Positions 1 through 6,701 of a DNA stretch of 36,786 nucleotides are shown piece by piece. A model generated the notes under the pieces. It was not told the DNA's origin. It worked only from the letters and a program-made list of their open reading frames with translations, and searched no databases. Source of the stretch: Lentisphaeria bacterium (GTDB lineage: Bacteria; Verrucomicrobiota; Lentisphaeria; Oligosphaerales; Oligosphaeraceae); NCBI GenBank assembly GCA_016288215.1, contig JAEEYQ010000050.1:1-36786 (forward strand), in the 5' to 3' direction. Numbering within the stretch: the first letter of the stretch is position 1; every line of letters starts with the position of its first letter. The position numbers were made by a program, and so were the translations under genes.

Positions 1-250
1 CCAGGTCATAGTCGAAGGAGAGGTTGACATTGTTCTCCATGGCGGTGGTGTACTGGTTGAGGCTGTTGGTGGTGTAGGTCCACGGCACGCCCGCCTCAGA
101 CGCGGCGACGCGGTTGCCGATTTGGTCGTATGTATATGAGTAAGAGTATGTTGCATTGACATTGGACTGTGCTCCAACAAGCTTTATACTGTCATTTGGA
201 CTCTGAATGAATATTTGCATCAGACAACTATGGACGAGTTTTTGCACCAT
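1..250 (-). CDS. RHS/YD-repeat protein fragment, running off the left edge
   Basis: The minus strand reads as an RHS-core segment: a YSYTYDQIGNRV motif followed by WTYTTNSLNQYT and LSFDYD. This is the YD-repeat pattern of RHS and polymorphic-toxin shells. The frame is open to the window edge. In-frame ATGs lie at 250 and 220, with a stop codon about 16 codons upstream of the first, so the large N-terminal shell expected of an RHS protein is absent. Neither ATG has a convincing Shine-Dalgarno sequence. The fragment follows directly on a string of small AT-rich ORFs, and its own GC content is higher (typical of the chromosome) from about position 130 leftward. It looks like a displaced ('orphan') RHS C-terminal module rather than a full gene. 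Whether it is translated is uncertain. Confidence 0.6.
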   Translation of the reverse strand, partial: MVQKLVHSCLMQIFIQSPNDSIKLVGAQSNVNATYSYSYTYDQIGNRVAASEAGVPWTYTTNSLNQYTTAMENNVNLSFDYDL

Positions 251-554
251 ACTGAGGAAGAGATAAATCAAAATCGTATCGTGAAAGATATATTATTTGA
301 ACATCAGAAAGCGTTTCCTCATGGTCAACACATCTTATGAATTTACTTTTTATGATATTATTTAATAAAAGCTTATCTTTTTCTATCATTTCCTTTTCTG
401 TTAGTATTCTAACTGTCAAAATAGGTCTAGAATACTCGCTAGTAGCATAAAGAAGTTTATTGTCTTTATCTTCAAGGAATCTATTAATCTCAATGTCTCC
501 TTTAAGAATTTCTATGGCGAATCTGATTTGCATATATTCAAGAGGTTTCTTCAT
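228..554 (-). CDS. Small AT-rich hypothetical protein (108 aa), immunity-like position
   Basis: This is a 108-residue ORF starting MKKPLEYMQIRF, mixed charged and hydrophobic, with no signal peptide and no family that I recognise. The ATG at 554 is preferred over the ATG at 587 because it overlaps the stop of the preceding 40-residue ORF as ATGA, a usual translational-coupling arrangement. Base composition is about one-third GC, far below the neighbouring chromosome. In orphan RHS loci, small acidic or mixed-charge proteins directly after a toxin tip are often its immunity protein. That role is inferred from position only. The C-terminus lies close to or overlaps the start of the RHS fragment. 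Confidence 0.5.
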   Translation of the reverse strand: MKKPLEYMQIRFAIEILKGDIEINRFLEDKDNKLLYATSEYSRPILTVRILTEKEMIEKDKLLLNNIIKSKFIRCVDHEETLSDVQIIYLSRYDFDLSLPQYGAKTRP

Positions 555-673
555 GAGATTATAACATAATATGCCCCCAAAAAACATCCTAATATAAGGA
601 ATAAAAAACAGAATAAAATTAGTAAATCAATTCCGTATTTGTTTTTTAAGAATTGTACCGCTTCTTGTTTCAT
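551..673 (-). CDS. Single-pass membrane peptide (40 aa), translationally coupled on both sides
   Basis: This short ORF starts MKQEAVQFLKNKYGIDLL and has one strongly hydrophobic stretch (residues about 16-39, rich in L, I, F with GC and GAYY) after a charged N-terminus. It predicts a single membrane-spanning peptide with its N-terminus in the cytoplasm. Its start overlaps the stop of the upstream 76-residue ORF as ATGA (671-673), and its stop overlaps the next ATG as ATGA (around 551-554). Two such overlaps in a row argue that it is a real translated gene. The function is unknown; a membrane-anchored immunity or accessory peptide is possible. A Shine-Dalgarno-like GGAAAAGA lies just upstream within the preceding ORF. 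Confidence 0.5.
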   Translation of the reverse strand: MKQEAVQFLKNKYGIDLLILFCFLFLILGCFLGAYYVIIS

Positions 674-900
674 TTTTCGTCTTTTCCTACATTGAGGAAA
701 TAAGGCAACTGGCTAGCAAGCCATGATGGAGGAATAAATCCAGCATATTTTAACCAATCACTTACAGCACCGGTGCAATTACGAGCCTTAAAAGGGAAAA
801 CGCCCAGTATTGGATATATATTCACTGGAAAATAAAACCATCGTCTTGTAAAAATGGAATTAGAGTCAAGCATTTCTTTATCGATGACGACGTTTTTCAC
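670..900 (-). CDS. Truncated toxin-tail-like protein (76 aa)
   Basis: The ORF uses a GTG at 900; the frame is closed by a TGA at 913-915, so at most four more codons could be added. It contains a short motif, NCTGAVSDWLKYAGF, followed by IPPSWLASQL. An Asn-Cys pair followed by an amphipathic helix and AG resembles the catalytic-cysteine region of NlpC/P60-like (permuted papain) domains found at the tips of some RHS toxins. That is a pattern resemblance only. The protein is much too short to be a complete toxin and begins abruptly where the GC-rich beta-helix locus ends, so it is probably the 3' remnant of an RHS toxin tip cut by a rearrangement. Composition is AT-rich like its downstream partners. 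Confidence 0.4.
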   Translation of the reverse strand: MKNVVIDKEMLDSNSIFTRRWFYFPVNIYPILGVFPFKARNCTGAVSDWLKYAGFIPPSWLASQLPYFLNVGKDEK

Positions 901-911
901 CCAAGGCGGTA

Positions 912-935
912 TTCAGCCCCATAAGTGGGGCTGAA
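912..935 (-). terminator. Perfect 10-bp inverted repeat after the beta-helix gene
   Basis: TTCAGCCCCA and TGGGGCTGAA form a perfect 10-bp stem with a 4-base loop, about 20 bases past the stop codon of the beta-helix gene. No run of T follows on the minus strand, so intrinsic termination would be weak. It also marks the boundary between GC-rich and AT-rich sequence. Confidence 0.5.
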
Positions 936-954
936 TTGCAGCCACAAATGCGGT

Positions 955-3000
955 TCATTCGCCTTCCAGAGGCCGCACACCGACCTTGGCGCGGTCCAGC
1001 TGAGGGAACTTGAGCTTGGCGAGAAGGGAATCCGGTCCGAAGCTGAAATCGCGGTTCTTGAGGTCCGTGAAGCCGGGGTCGGCGAGGTAGGCCGTGCGAT
1101 CGAAGCCACGGGCCTGCCACTCCTTCAGCGTGCAGCTCCATTCGCCGGCGGCGGCCAGCGGCGGCTCGTCGCCCTCCGCATTGAAGAAGACGCCGTTCTC
1201 CGAAATGAAGGTCGGAATCGTCAGATTCTGTTCGGAGCCGGAGCAGATGAAGGGCTTGCCGGCGGAGACAAACACGTTGTTGTAGCTGGCCAGCGCGTTG
1301 CTGAAATTCTCTCCAGGGTAGAAATTCATGTGCTCATTGCCGCGGGACAGCCGGAGAACGCCGTCGTTGCCGAAGGCGAAGATGTTCCAGCGCAACGTGT
1401 TCTCGCGTCCGTAATGCTGATGGTACGCCTCGCTGGAGCAGTCCGTGCAGATGTTGTTTTCCACGACGATATGGGAGGAGCCTTCGTCCGTGTAGATGCC
1501 CCAGCCGCCATAGTAGCGGCGGACGATGTTGGCGATATAATTGCAGTAGACACGCGTACCTGGCTGAATGCCAAGGAGATAGATGCCGCCCATGTCGGAG
1601 AGGACGCCCTTGCCCAAGTCATGGATGAGGTTCCAGCCAATGCGGTTCTCCCGCGCCACGCTGTCCCGGAAGCCCCATATCCAGCCTGCGGAGACGCCGG
1701 TGTAGTAGAGGTCATGGATGTGGTTGTGTTCCACAAGGTTACCATAGGCATGGAGGATGGCCACGCCACAGGCGCTCATGTAGATGAGACCGCAGTCATG
1801 GATATGGTTGTCCGTCACCACCACGCGGGAAGTCTGCAGTTCCGCGGGTTTGCCCACCGAGGCGCCGCCGATGCGGACGCCGCCGCCGCCAAGATGATGC
1901 AAGTGATTGCGCTCCAGGCGGATATTGCGGCAGCCGCTGGAGACTTCAATGCCATACCATCCGCTGTTCTCCACGGTGCAGCCTTGAATGTCACAATCCG
2001 TTGACTGATAGAGGAATAGGAGACCAGGGACCTGGACGGCACCCTGCGGGGCGGCGGCGTGGGGCAGCGGCGAGTTCTCGTCAGACCAGCCTTCGTCGTT
2101 GTCGATGGCATGATTGCAGAAGTCGCCGGGCATGTCATAGCGGAGCGTGCAGGCGGGCCGCCATGCGCCGCCGTGGCGGAAATGCAGGTTCCGCAACGTG
2201 AGGAAGCGAGCGCCGACAATCTGCAGGAAGCAGCCGACAAGCGGGATGGCGGGCCGCTCCGACGTCGTCTCGAAATCCGCGTCGGGAATGACGATGACGG
2301 TCTTCTCGAGGTCATCGTAGTAGAACTCGCCCGGTTCCAGAAGGGCCTCGCGGACGTTTTCCACGCGGTATTCGGTGTCGTCCTTCGCGATGGTGAAGGT
2401 AGAGGTGTGGGTGGAGGTGAGCGTCTGGGTGGCCGCGTCAAAGGACTCTACAGGGAGATGCTCCTCGATCCATTTGTGTATCATCTTGATTTCCACACCC
2501 TTAGGATTATACCATGTGGGATCGAAGGAGCCATTTTCGACCGTGAAGCGGTTGGATCCGGAGAAGAGATTCGCCCATGGCGCCCGCTCGTCCTGTGCGC
2601 GATAGAAGCCACTCTTGGGGAAGGAGGCACGCTGTAAGACCTTGCCCTGGAAGTACATCTGATGCACGGGCCGAGGCACGGCAGCGCTCCAGGCCTTGCG
2701 GCCATTGACCGTGACCGGCTTCCAGTCCGTCGGTTCCATGCCGCCGTCGATGACCACCGTCTTGCCTGCCTCCCCTTCAATGGTCAGCGGGAAGGTGGTG
2801 GAAAGGCGTAGGGTCTCCGCAAGGCGGTAGACACCCTCTTTGAGCACAATCCGCGCAGGAAGGCGCAGCTTGCCTTCGTTGTGGATTTTCTCCAGCCGCG
2901 CAAGCGCCCCGCTGAGAGTCGCCAGCGGCGCGCTGACGCCGTCATTCGTGTCCTTTCCCTCCGGAGAAAGGATCAGCACCGTCTGTTCCTGCAAAGTCAT
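955..3000 (-). CDS. Right-handed parallel beta-helix protein (GH141-like)
   Basis: The product is a 681-residue protein. The ATG at 3000 is chosen because a GAAGGG Shine-Dalgarno sequence sits about 9 bases upstream; the longer frame would need a TTG at 3027. After an N-terminal segment typical of these proteins (LSPEGKDTNDG, then ARIVLKEGVYRLAETL) comes an insertion domain with MYFQGKVLQRASFPKSG. This matches the substrate-side module seen in GH141-type and related beta-helix glycosidases. From about residue 260 there are serial short beta-helix turns (TLRNLHFRH, CTVENSGWYGIEV, NHLHHLGGGGVRI, NHIHDLYYTGV). No signal peptide is visible, which is odd for this fold and suggests a cytoplasmic enzyme or an unusual export route. 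The family is known for pectin- and xylan-type substrates, but the substrate here cannot be read from sequence. Confidence 0.8.
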   Translation of the reverse strand: MTLQEQTVLILSPEGKDTNDGVSAPLATLSGALARLEKIHNEGKLRLPARIVLKEGVYRLAETLRLSTTFPLTIEGEAGKTVVIDGGMEPTDWKPVTVNGRKAWSAAVPRPVHQMYFQGKVLQRASFPKSGFYRAQDERAPWANLFSGSNRFTVENGSFDPTWYNPKGVEIKMIHKWIEEHLPVESFDAATQTLTSTHTSTFTIAKDDTEYRVENVREALLEPGEFYYDDLEKTVIVIPDADFETTSERPAIPLVGCFLQIVGARFLTLRNLHFRHGGAWRPACTLRYDMPGDFCNHAIDNDEGWSDENSPLPHAAAPQGAVQVPGLLFLYQSTDCDIQGCTVENSGWYGIEVSSGCRNIRLERNHLHHLGGGGVRIGGASVGKPAELQTSRVVVTDNHIHDCGLIYMSACGVAILHAYGNLVEHNHIHDLYYTGVSAGWIWGFRDSVARENRIGWNLIHDLGKGVLSDMGGIYLLGIQPGTRVYCNYIANIVRRYYGGWGIYTDEGSSHIVVENNICTDCSSEAYHQHYGRENTLRWNIFAFGNDGVLRLSRGNEHMNFYPGENFSNALASYNNVFVSAGKPFICSGSEQNLTIPTFISENGVFFNAEGDEPPLAAAGEWSCTLKEWQARGFDRTAYLADPGFTDLKNRDFSFGPDSLLAKLKFPQLDRAKVGVRPLEGE

Positions 3001-3105
3001 ATCAGAATTCCCTTCGTTTGGTGACAATCAAATCCGTGGTTCCTATATACCATATATACTTCTTAAGGTTGAAATTTGCGTTTCCTGAAAGGATTGCACA
3101 TGTCG
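3001..3105 (-). promoter_or_regulatory. AT-rich leader of the beta-helix gene
   Basis: The minus strand upstream of the ATG at 3000 carries GAAGGG as Shine-Dalgarno sequence and an AT-rich double TATATA block (about 3045-3060) that could serve as a -10 region. No clear -35 element is visible. Promoter assignment is tentative. Confidence 0.3.
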
Positions 3106-3233
3106 TTTTCTGCCGCCCCTTCAGGGCTTGAACAATCGTAACTGTCTGCCATACCCGGGGTTACGCTTGCCGCTTCGCGGCCACGCTTACCCCGGGCTGT
3201 GCTCCGCCGCCCCTTCGGGGGCTGACGCGCGAA
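3106..3233. repeat. REP-like palindromic repeat element
   Basis: This is a non-coding GC-rich block inside an AT-rich intergenic region. It has two copies of GCCGCCCCTTC (3112-3122 and 3206-3216) that bracket a nested hairpin: CCCGGGGT (3154-3161) pairs with ACCCCGGG (3189-3196), and inside it GCCGC (3169-3173) pairs with GCGGC (3177-3181) around a TTC loop. Symmetry of this kind is typical of dispersed REP/MITE-like elements that recur in a genome. A single copy is visible here, so dispersal is inferred. Confidence 0.55.
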
Positions 3234-3373
3234 CTGCAATGTCGCTTCGAAAAAACCATATTCTACCCTAATATGATATATAATATATTGTTCTGTTCAA
3301 AATTCTCTAGATGGACGAGATGCCCTAGATACTTTTAAAAGTCATAACTCGCCTATTTACAACTAATTACAAA

Positions 3374-4039
3374 TTATTCATTGCGGTCAAAAATGCGACT
3401 GCCGTTTTTGGGCTTACTCTTTTTTATGATGAATGCATCAATGGCCGCAAGGAGTTCATGGACATTGGTGTATGGATTCAACTCACAGATTGCCTTCCCG
3501 ACATTAACCTTTAGCATTTCTCTATTCAGCCGTTTGGCGTTGGCGATGGCTGTCACAAGTCTGGAGTGGTCTGCTCCAGCGGTCTCCTCAAACAGATTAT
3601 TCATGGCCTTGTCATAACCGTTTGGATAGTACTTGTCCAGAACCTTCATCAAATCGACGCAACTGGCGTATGCCCGTGTGGAATAGGTAAAATGCAGGAG
3701 AATCCATGTCTCAAAGCTGATGCTGGAGAAGACGACTCCAATTCCGTCCTCCATCGCCCCTTTGAAGGTCTCTGGCTTATGCGGATGTTGATCACAGTCG
3801 AATACAATCCACATTTCGTCCATTGGCAACCGAGACTGCCGTGCTGCCGTTAACAGTCCAAATGGCGAACTGTCGTTTGGCTGTTCGATGATGATGTCGT
3901 GGGCTGTATAGCCTCTGCTTCTCAAATACGAATTGATGTACCCTCGCACATAGTTGATCTCCGTCCTTTCACCTTCAGTGAAGATGTGCATGACAGGACG
4001 TATGCTCCTTTTGCCGACTTTCCGCTGTCTAGCCATCAT
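3374..4039 (-). CDS. RloB-like protein (TOPRIM-type nuclease candidate), defence module partner
   Basis: This 221-residue protein shows the RloB pattern: HIFTEGERTEINYV near the N-terminus (acidic residues E22 and E24), WIVFDCDQHP (D81 and D83), and the family hallmark SFETWILLHF (about residues 108-117). The Glu then Asp-x-Asp arrangement fits a TOPRIM-like metal site, as in the AbiLii/RloB effectors paired with an ATPase. It starts 7 bases after the ATPase stop codon, with a GGAG Shine-Dalgarno sequence overlapping that stop, so the two are translationally linked. GC content is lower than in the flanking sugar-metabolism genes, suggesting transfer. Likely role: nucleic-acid-cleaving or otherwise toxic effector of an abortive-infection system. 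The substrate is not known from sequence. Confidence 0.8.
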   Translation of the reverse strand: MMARQRKVGKRSIRPVMHIFTEGERTEINYVRGYINSYLRSRGYTAHDIIIEQPNDSSPFGLLTAARQSRLPMDEMWIVFDCDQHPHKPETFKGAMEDGIGVVFSSISFETWILLHFTYSTRAYASCVDLMKVLDKYYPNGYDKAMNNLFEETAGADHSRLVTAIANAKRLNREMLKVNVGKAICELNPYTNVHELLAAIDAFIIKKSKPKNGSRIFDRNE

Positions 4040-4046
4040 ACGCTCC

Positions 4047-5228
4047 TCATTTGGCTGTTTCGGGATTTAACAAGGTCAGAAGCTCATTGTATCTGACCTC
4101 TGGAACCGCCTCGAAGCGTCCCTGACGATACCATCGCTCGAAGTTCGTGTCTCCACGCACTTCGCCATATTCGTCAAGACAGACCAGTTCGGTTGCACCA
4201 TCGGCTTGCTTTTGGGTGAACCATATTTGGTCTCTGCGGAACAAATCAGAACTCATCAGCGATGTGTTATGGGTGGTGAAAACCAGCTGCGCGTTGGCCT
4301 TGTTTGCGCGTCTGTCATGGAAGAGCATCACAATCAGTTCAGCCACACGTGGATGCAGTTGACAATCCAATTCATCAACAATCCACACGCCTGGCTTTGT
4401 GAGACCAAAGATGAGCATCGGGGCAATCTCGTACAGTCTTCGTGTTCCAGCAGATTCATCGTCAAGTCTGAAGCCATGCTTTGAGTTCTCATGGTAGAAG
4501 ACAGGAAGGCGTGCCTCGTCAAAGCCAATTTGTGTGATGCCAGTGTCGGCGTATGAAAGCAGACTAGCCAAAGCATGACGATAGGAGGGCGCGTTCAGCA
4601 GCTCGTTGTTGACTAGTCCAAAGCCAGGAGCAACGATGTGGAGGTCATCTCGGATAAAACGGTACACGTTCTTCAATTGTTCGGAACTCTGCTGATGCTG
4701 TGCCGCAACACTGAGATAACTCTGGTTCTCGCGATATGGAATCTGCCGAAGGCCTGTGAGTTTTGTCCCAAACGTAATGGTGTTTTGTGTGCGTTCAAAG
4801 AGCTTGGCGGGTTTGGCTCCCGGATAGAAAAGAAGCGATTCACGGACAACGGCCCTGTACGTGAAAGCAAGGCAGTAGATGTAGCGAAAGCCATCACGAC
4901 CAATGAATTCCACTTCGATGGCGACAGGATTTTTGGCGTGTCCTTCGTCCAACAGGAATGGATGGCATGCCTGAATCAGCTGGTCGAGTTCATAGCTGTG
5001 AGAAAGGGAGACCACTTCCACAAGCCCCTTTAACGCCAATAGGACGTTGCTTTTGCCAGAGGCATTCGGCCCCCATAGGCCTGCCGACCGAAGCACCGCA
5101 ATCTTCTCCTTTGCATCAGCCAACACATAATTGCCTTGATGCACATCTGAAAGATTCTCTGCTGACAGATTCAGCGTCTGCTCATCGCGGATGGACCTGT
5201 AATTCTCTATGGTCAGTGAAATAATCAT
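4047..5228 (-). CDS. AAA/ABC-type ATPase (RloA/AbiLi-like), defence module
   Basis: This 393-residue ATPase of the AAA_15/AAA_21 group (SMC/ABC-like fold) has an N-terminal IENYRSIRDEQTLNLS strand, Walker A GPNASGKS (residues 53-60), a signature-like ESAGTRRLYEIAP, Walker B VWIVDELDCQLHP and a switch histidine in FTTHNTSLM. The order and overall length match RloA/AbiLi-type ATPases, which work with an RloB-like partner. That partner is encoded 7 bases downstream. In related pairs such as AbiL and PARIS, the ATPase senses infection and controls the partner. The ATG has no good Shine-Dalgarno sequence; a sigma70-like promoter is upstream. Overcoming-lysogeny-type (OLD) nucleases were considered, but there is no C-terminal TOPRIM domain on this chain. 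Confidence 0.85.
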   Translation of the reverse strand: MIISLTIENYRSIRDEQTLNLSAENLSDVHQGNYVLADAKEKIAVLRSAGLWGPNASGKSNVLLALKGLVEVVSLSHSYELDQLIQACHPFLLDEGHAKNPVAIEVEFIGRDGFRYIYCLAFTYRAVVRESLLFYPGAKPAKLFERTQNTITFGTKLTGLRQIPYRENQSYLSVAAQHQQSSEQLKNVYRFIRDDLHIVAPGFGLVNNELLNAPSYRHALASLLSYADTGITQIGFDEARLPVFYHENSKHGFRLDDESAGTRRLYEIAPMLIFGLTKPGVWIVDELDCQLHPRVAELIVMLFHDRRANKANAQLVFTTHNTSLMSSDLFRRDQIWFTQKQADGATELVCLDEYGEVRGDTNFERWYRQGRFEAVPEVRYNELLTLLNPETAK

Positions 5229-5281
5229 AGTTATTTTAATTATTTTTATGAATTTTGTAAATTTTTAACGAATTTTGATAA

Positions 5282-5309
5282 AATATAGTATGATTTATGT
5301 ATTTTTCAA
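5282..5309 (-). promoter_or_regulatory. Predicted promoter for the ATPase/RloB operon
   Basis: On the minus strand TTGAAA (5304-5309) and TATATT (5282-5287) are separated by 16 bases, about 55 bases before the ATPase start codon, in a very AT-rich gap. It resembles a sigma70 promoter. No inverted-repeat operator is evident. Confidence 0.45.
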
Positions 5310-5355
5310 GATTCTCATGAGTGCCTTGAAAACTCTATCAATCGCAAATTCCTGT

Positions 5356-6672
5356 TCATTTTCCCTTTCGTCGGCAGAAGAGGACGACGGTGTCATCGTG
5401 AGGCGAGGTCAGTCGGCCGAATTCGGCGCGGCGCACGCCTGGAATCCAGATGATGGCATCGTCGGCGCAGATCAATGGGATGCGGTTCCGCCGTGCTCGG
5501 GAGACATGGGCGTCCGCAAAGCAATCCTGCACTTTGCGATGAAAAGCGGCGCCGAAAGGCTGAAGACGGTCGCCGTCCCGCCAGGCCCGCACCGTCAATT
5601 GCGGCGGCAGACTCTTCAGCGCGAAGCGCTCTCCATCTTGCGGCTCATGGTCTGCCCCCGCCGACATGACGGCGGCCGTGAGCACCCAATCCCCCCAAGG
5701 CAACTCATTTTTCTCTAACCAATTCCATTGCAATGGGTTAGGAGATTCTCTTACCAATTCCACGCCATTTTGGGTTACGAAAATCGCAAGTTCCTCATCC
5801 ACAGGAACTTGCATCGACTCTCCGGCAAAGGCTGCCAACGCCGCCGCCAATCGGGAGCAGGCGGCGTGAGTCAAGGGCCGATCCGTTCCCGTCTCCGCCG
5901 TCAGCCACAGCCGCAGAACCCGCGGAAGCAGGGCGGGAGGCAATCGCTTCCAAGCTGCAAATGACTGCATCTGAGGGAGGTGCATCTCCGCCTCGTCATC
6001 CAGGCGTTGCGCGTCTTCCCCCAACACCTCCAAACTCCGACGCAGGCCGCCGTCTTCGCCAAAAATTTCCCTCCACAGCGGCAGGAGGCGATTGCGTATC
6101 GCATTGCGGCGGAAGGAGCTATCTGCATTTGTGGCGTCCTCCCGCCAATCATCGACCCCTTGCTGACACAGCCAATTTTCAATGTCCGCACGACGCAACG
6201 GCAACAGCGGACGCAGCAACCGGACGCCGCCAACGACGGTGTCCGCCCGCATGCCACGCAGGCCGGAGCAGTTTGCGCCACGCGCAAGCCGCAAAAAGAG
6301 GTTCTCCAGCTGGTCGTCGCCGTGATGGGCAAGGAAGACGGGCCGGCCGAAACGCCGCCATGTATCCAGCCGCAGGCGACGGCCCGCCTCCTCGCAGCTT
6401 TCCCCCGCAAGGCGCCGCGCCGTCACCTCCAGCCGTTCCAGATGGAAGGGGATGCCACGGAGGCGGCAGAAGTCCTCGCACCATTGCGCATCGTCGTCGG
6501 CGCTTTTGCCGCGCAGGCCGTGATGGCAGTGGACGGCGGTGAGCTTCTGGCCCGCCTGATGCAGAGCCAGAAGAAGCGCGGTGCTGTCGGCCCCGCCGCT
6601 GAAACCGACCAGCGGTTCATCGAAGGGGCCGTGGCTCAGAAGAAACCCATGAACGACTTCGCACAGATTCAT
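5356..6672 (-). CDS. tilS: tRNA(Ile)-lysidine synthase
   Basis: TilS uses ATP to attach lysine to C34 of tRNA-Ile(CAU), so that it reads AUA. The PP-loop motif SGGADSTALL lies near residue 25. It is followed by VHCHHGLRG, AHHGDDQLENLFLRLARG and DATNADSSFRRNAIRN, which are the conserved N-terminal nucleotide- and tRNA-binding motifs. The C-terminal part (VRAWRDGDRLQPFG, then RRNRIPLI and WIPGVRRAE) matches the TilS C-terminal domain. I chose the ATG at 6672, giving 438 residues, because it places the PP loop at the usual distance from the N-terminus. A GTG at 6735 would add 21 residues and overlap the mannosidase gene. The gene follows the mannosidase stop by about 30 bases. Confidence 0.92.
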   Translation of the reverse strand: MNLCEVVHGFLLSHGPFDEPLVGFSGGADSTALLLALHQAGQKLTAVHCHHGLRGKSADDDAQWCEDFCRLRGIPFHLERLEVTARRLAGESCEEAGRRLRLDTWRRFGRPVFLAHHGDDQLENLFLRLARGANCSGLRGMRADTVVGGVRLLRPLLPLRRADIENWLCQQGVDDWREDATNADSSFRRNAIRNRLLPLWREIFGEDGGLRRSLEVLGEDAQRLDDEAEMHLPQMQSFAAWKRLPPALLPRVLRLWLTAETGTDRPLTHAACSRLAAALAAFAGESMQVPVDEELAIFVTQNGVELVRESPNPLQWNWLEKNELPWGDWVLTAAVMSAGADHEPQDGERFALKSLPPQLTVRAWRDGDRLQPFGAAFHRKVQDCFADAHVSRARRNRIPLICADDAIIWIPGVRRAEFGRLTSPHDDTVVLFCRRKGK

Positions 6673-6701
6673 CCTGGTATTTAGAAGTGCTTGATACGTC
6701 G

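Noticed and set aside
925..2004. Long plus-strand frame opposite the beta-helix gene
   Set aside because: It is the antisense shadow of a GC-rich gene. The minus-strand gene has a clear family pattern and Shine-Dalgarno sequence.
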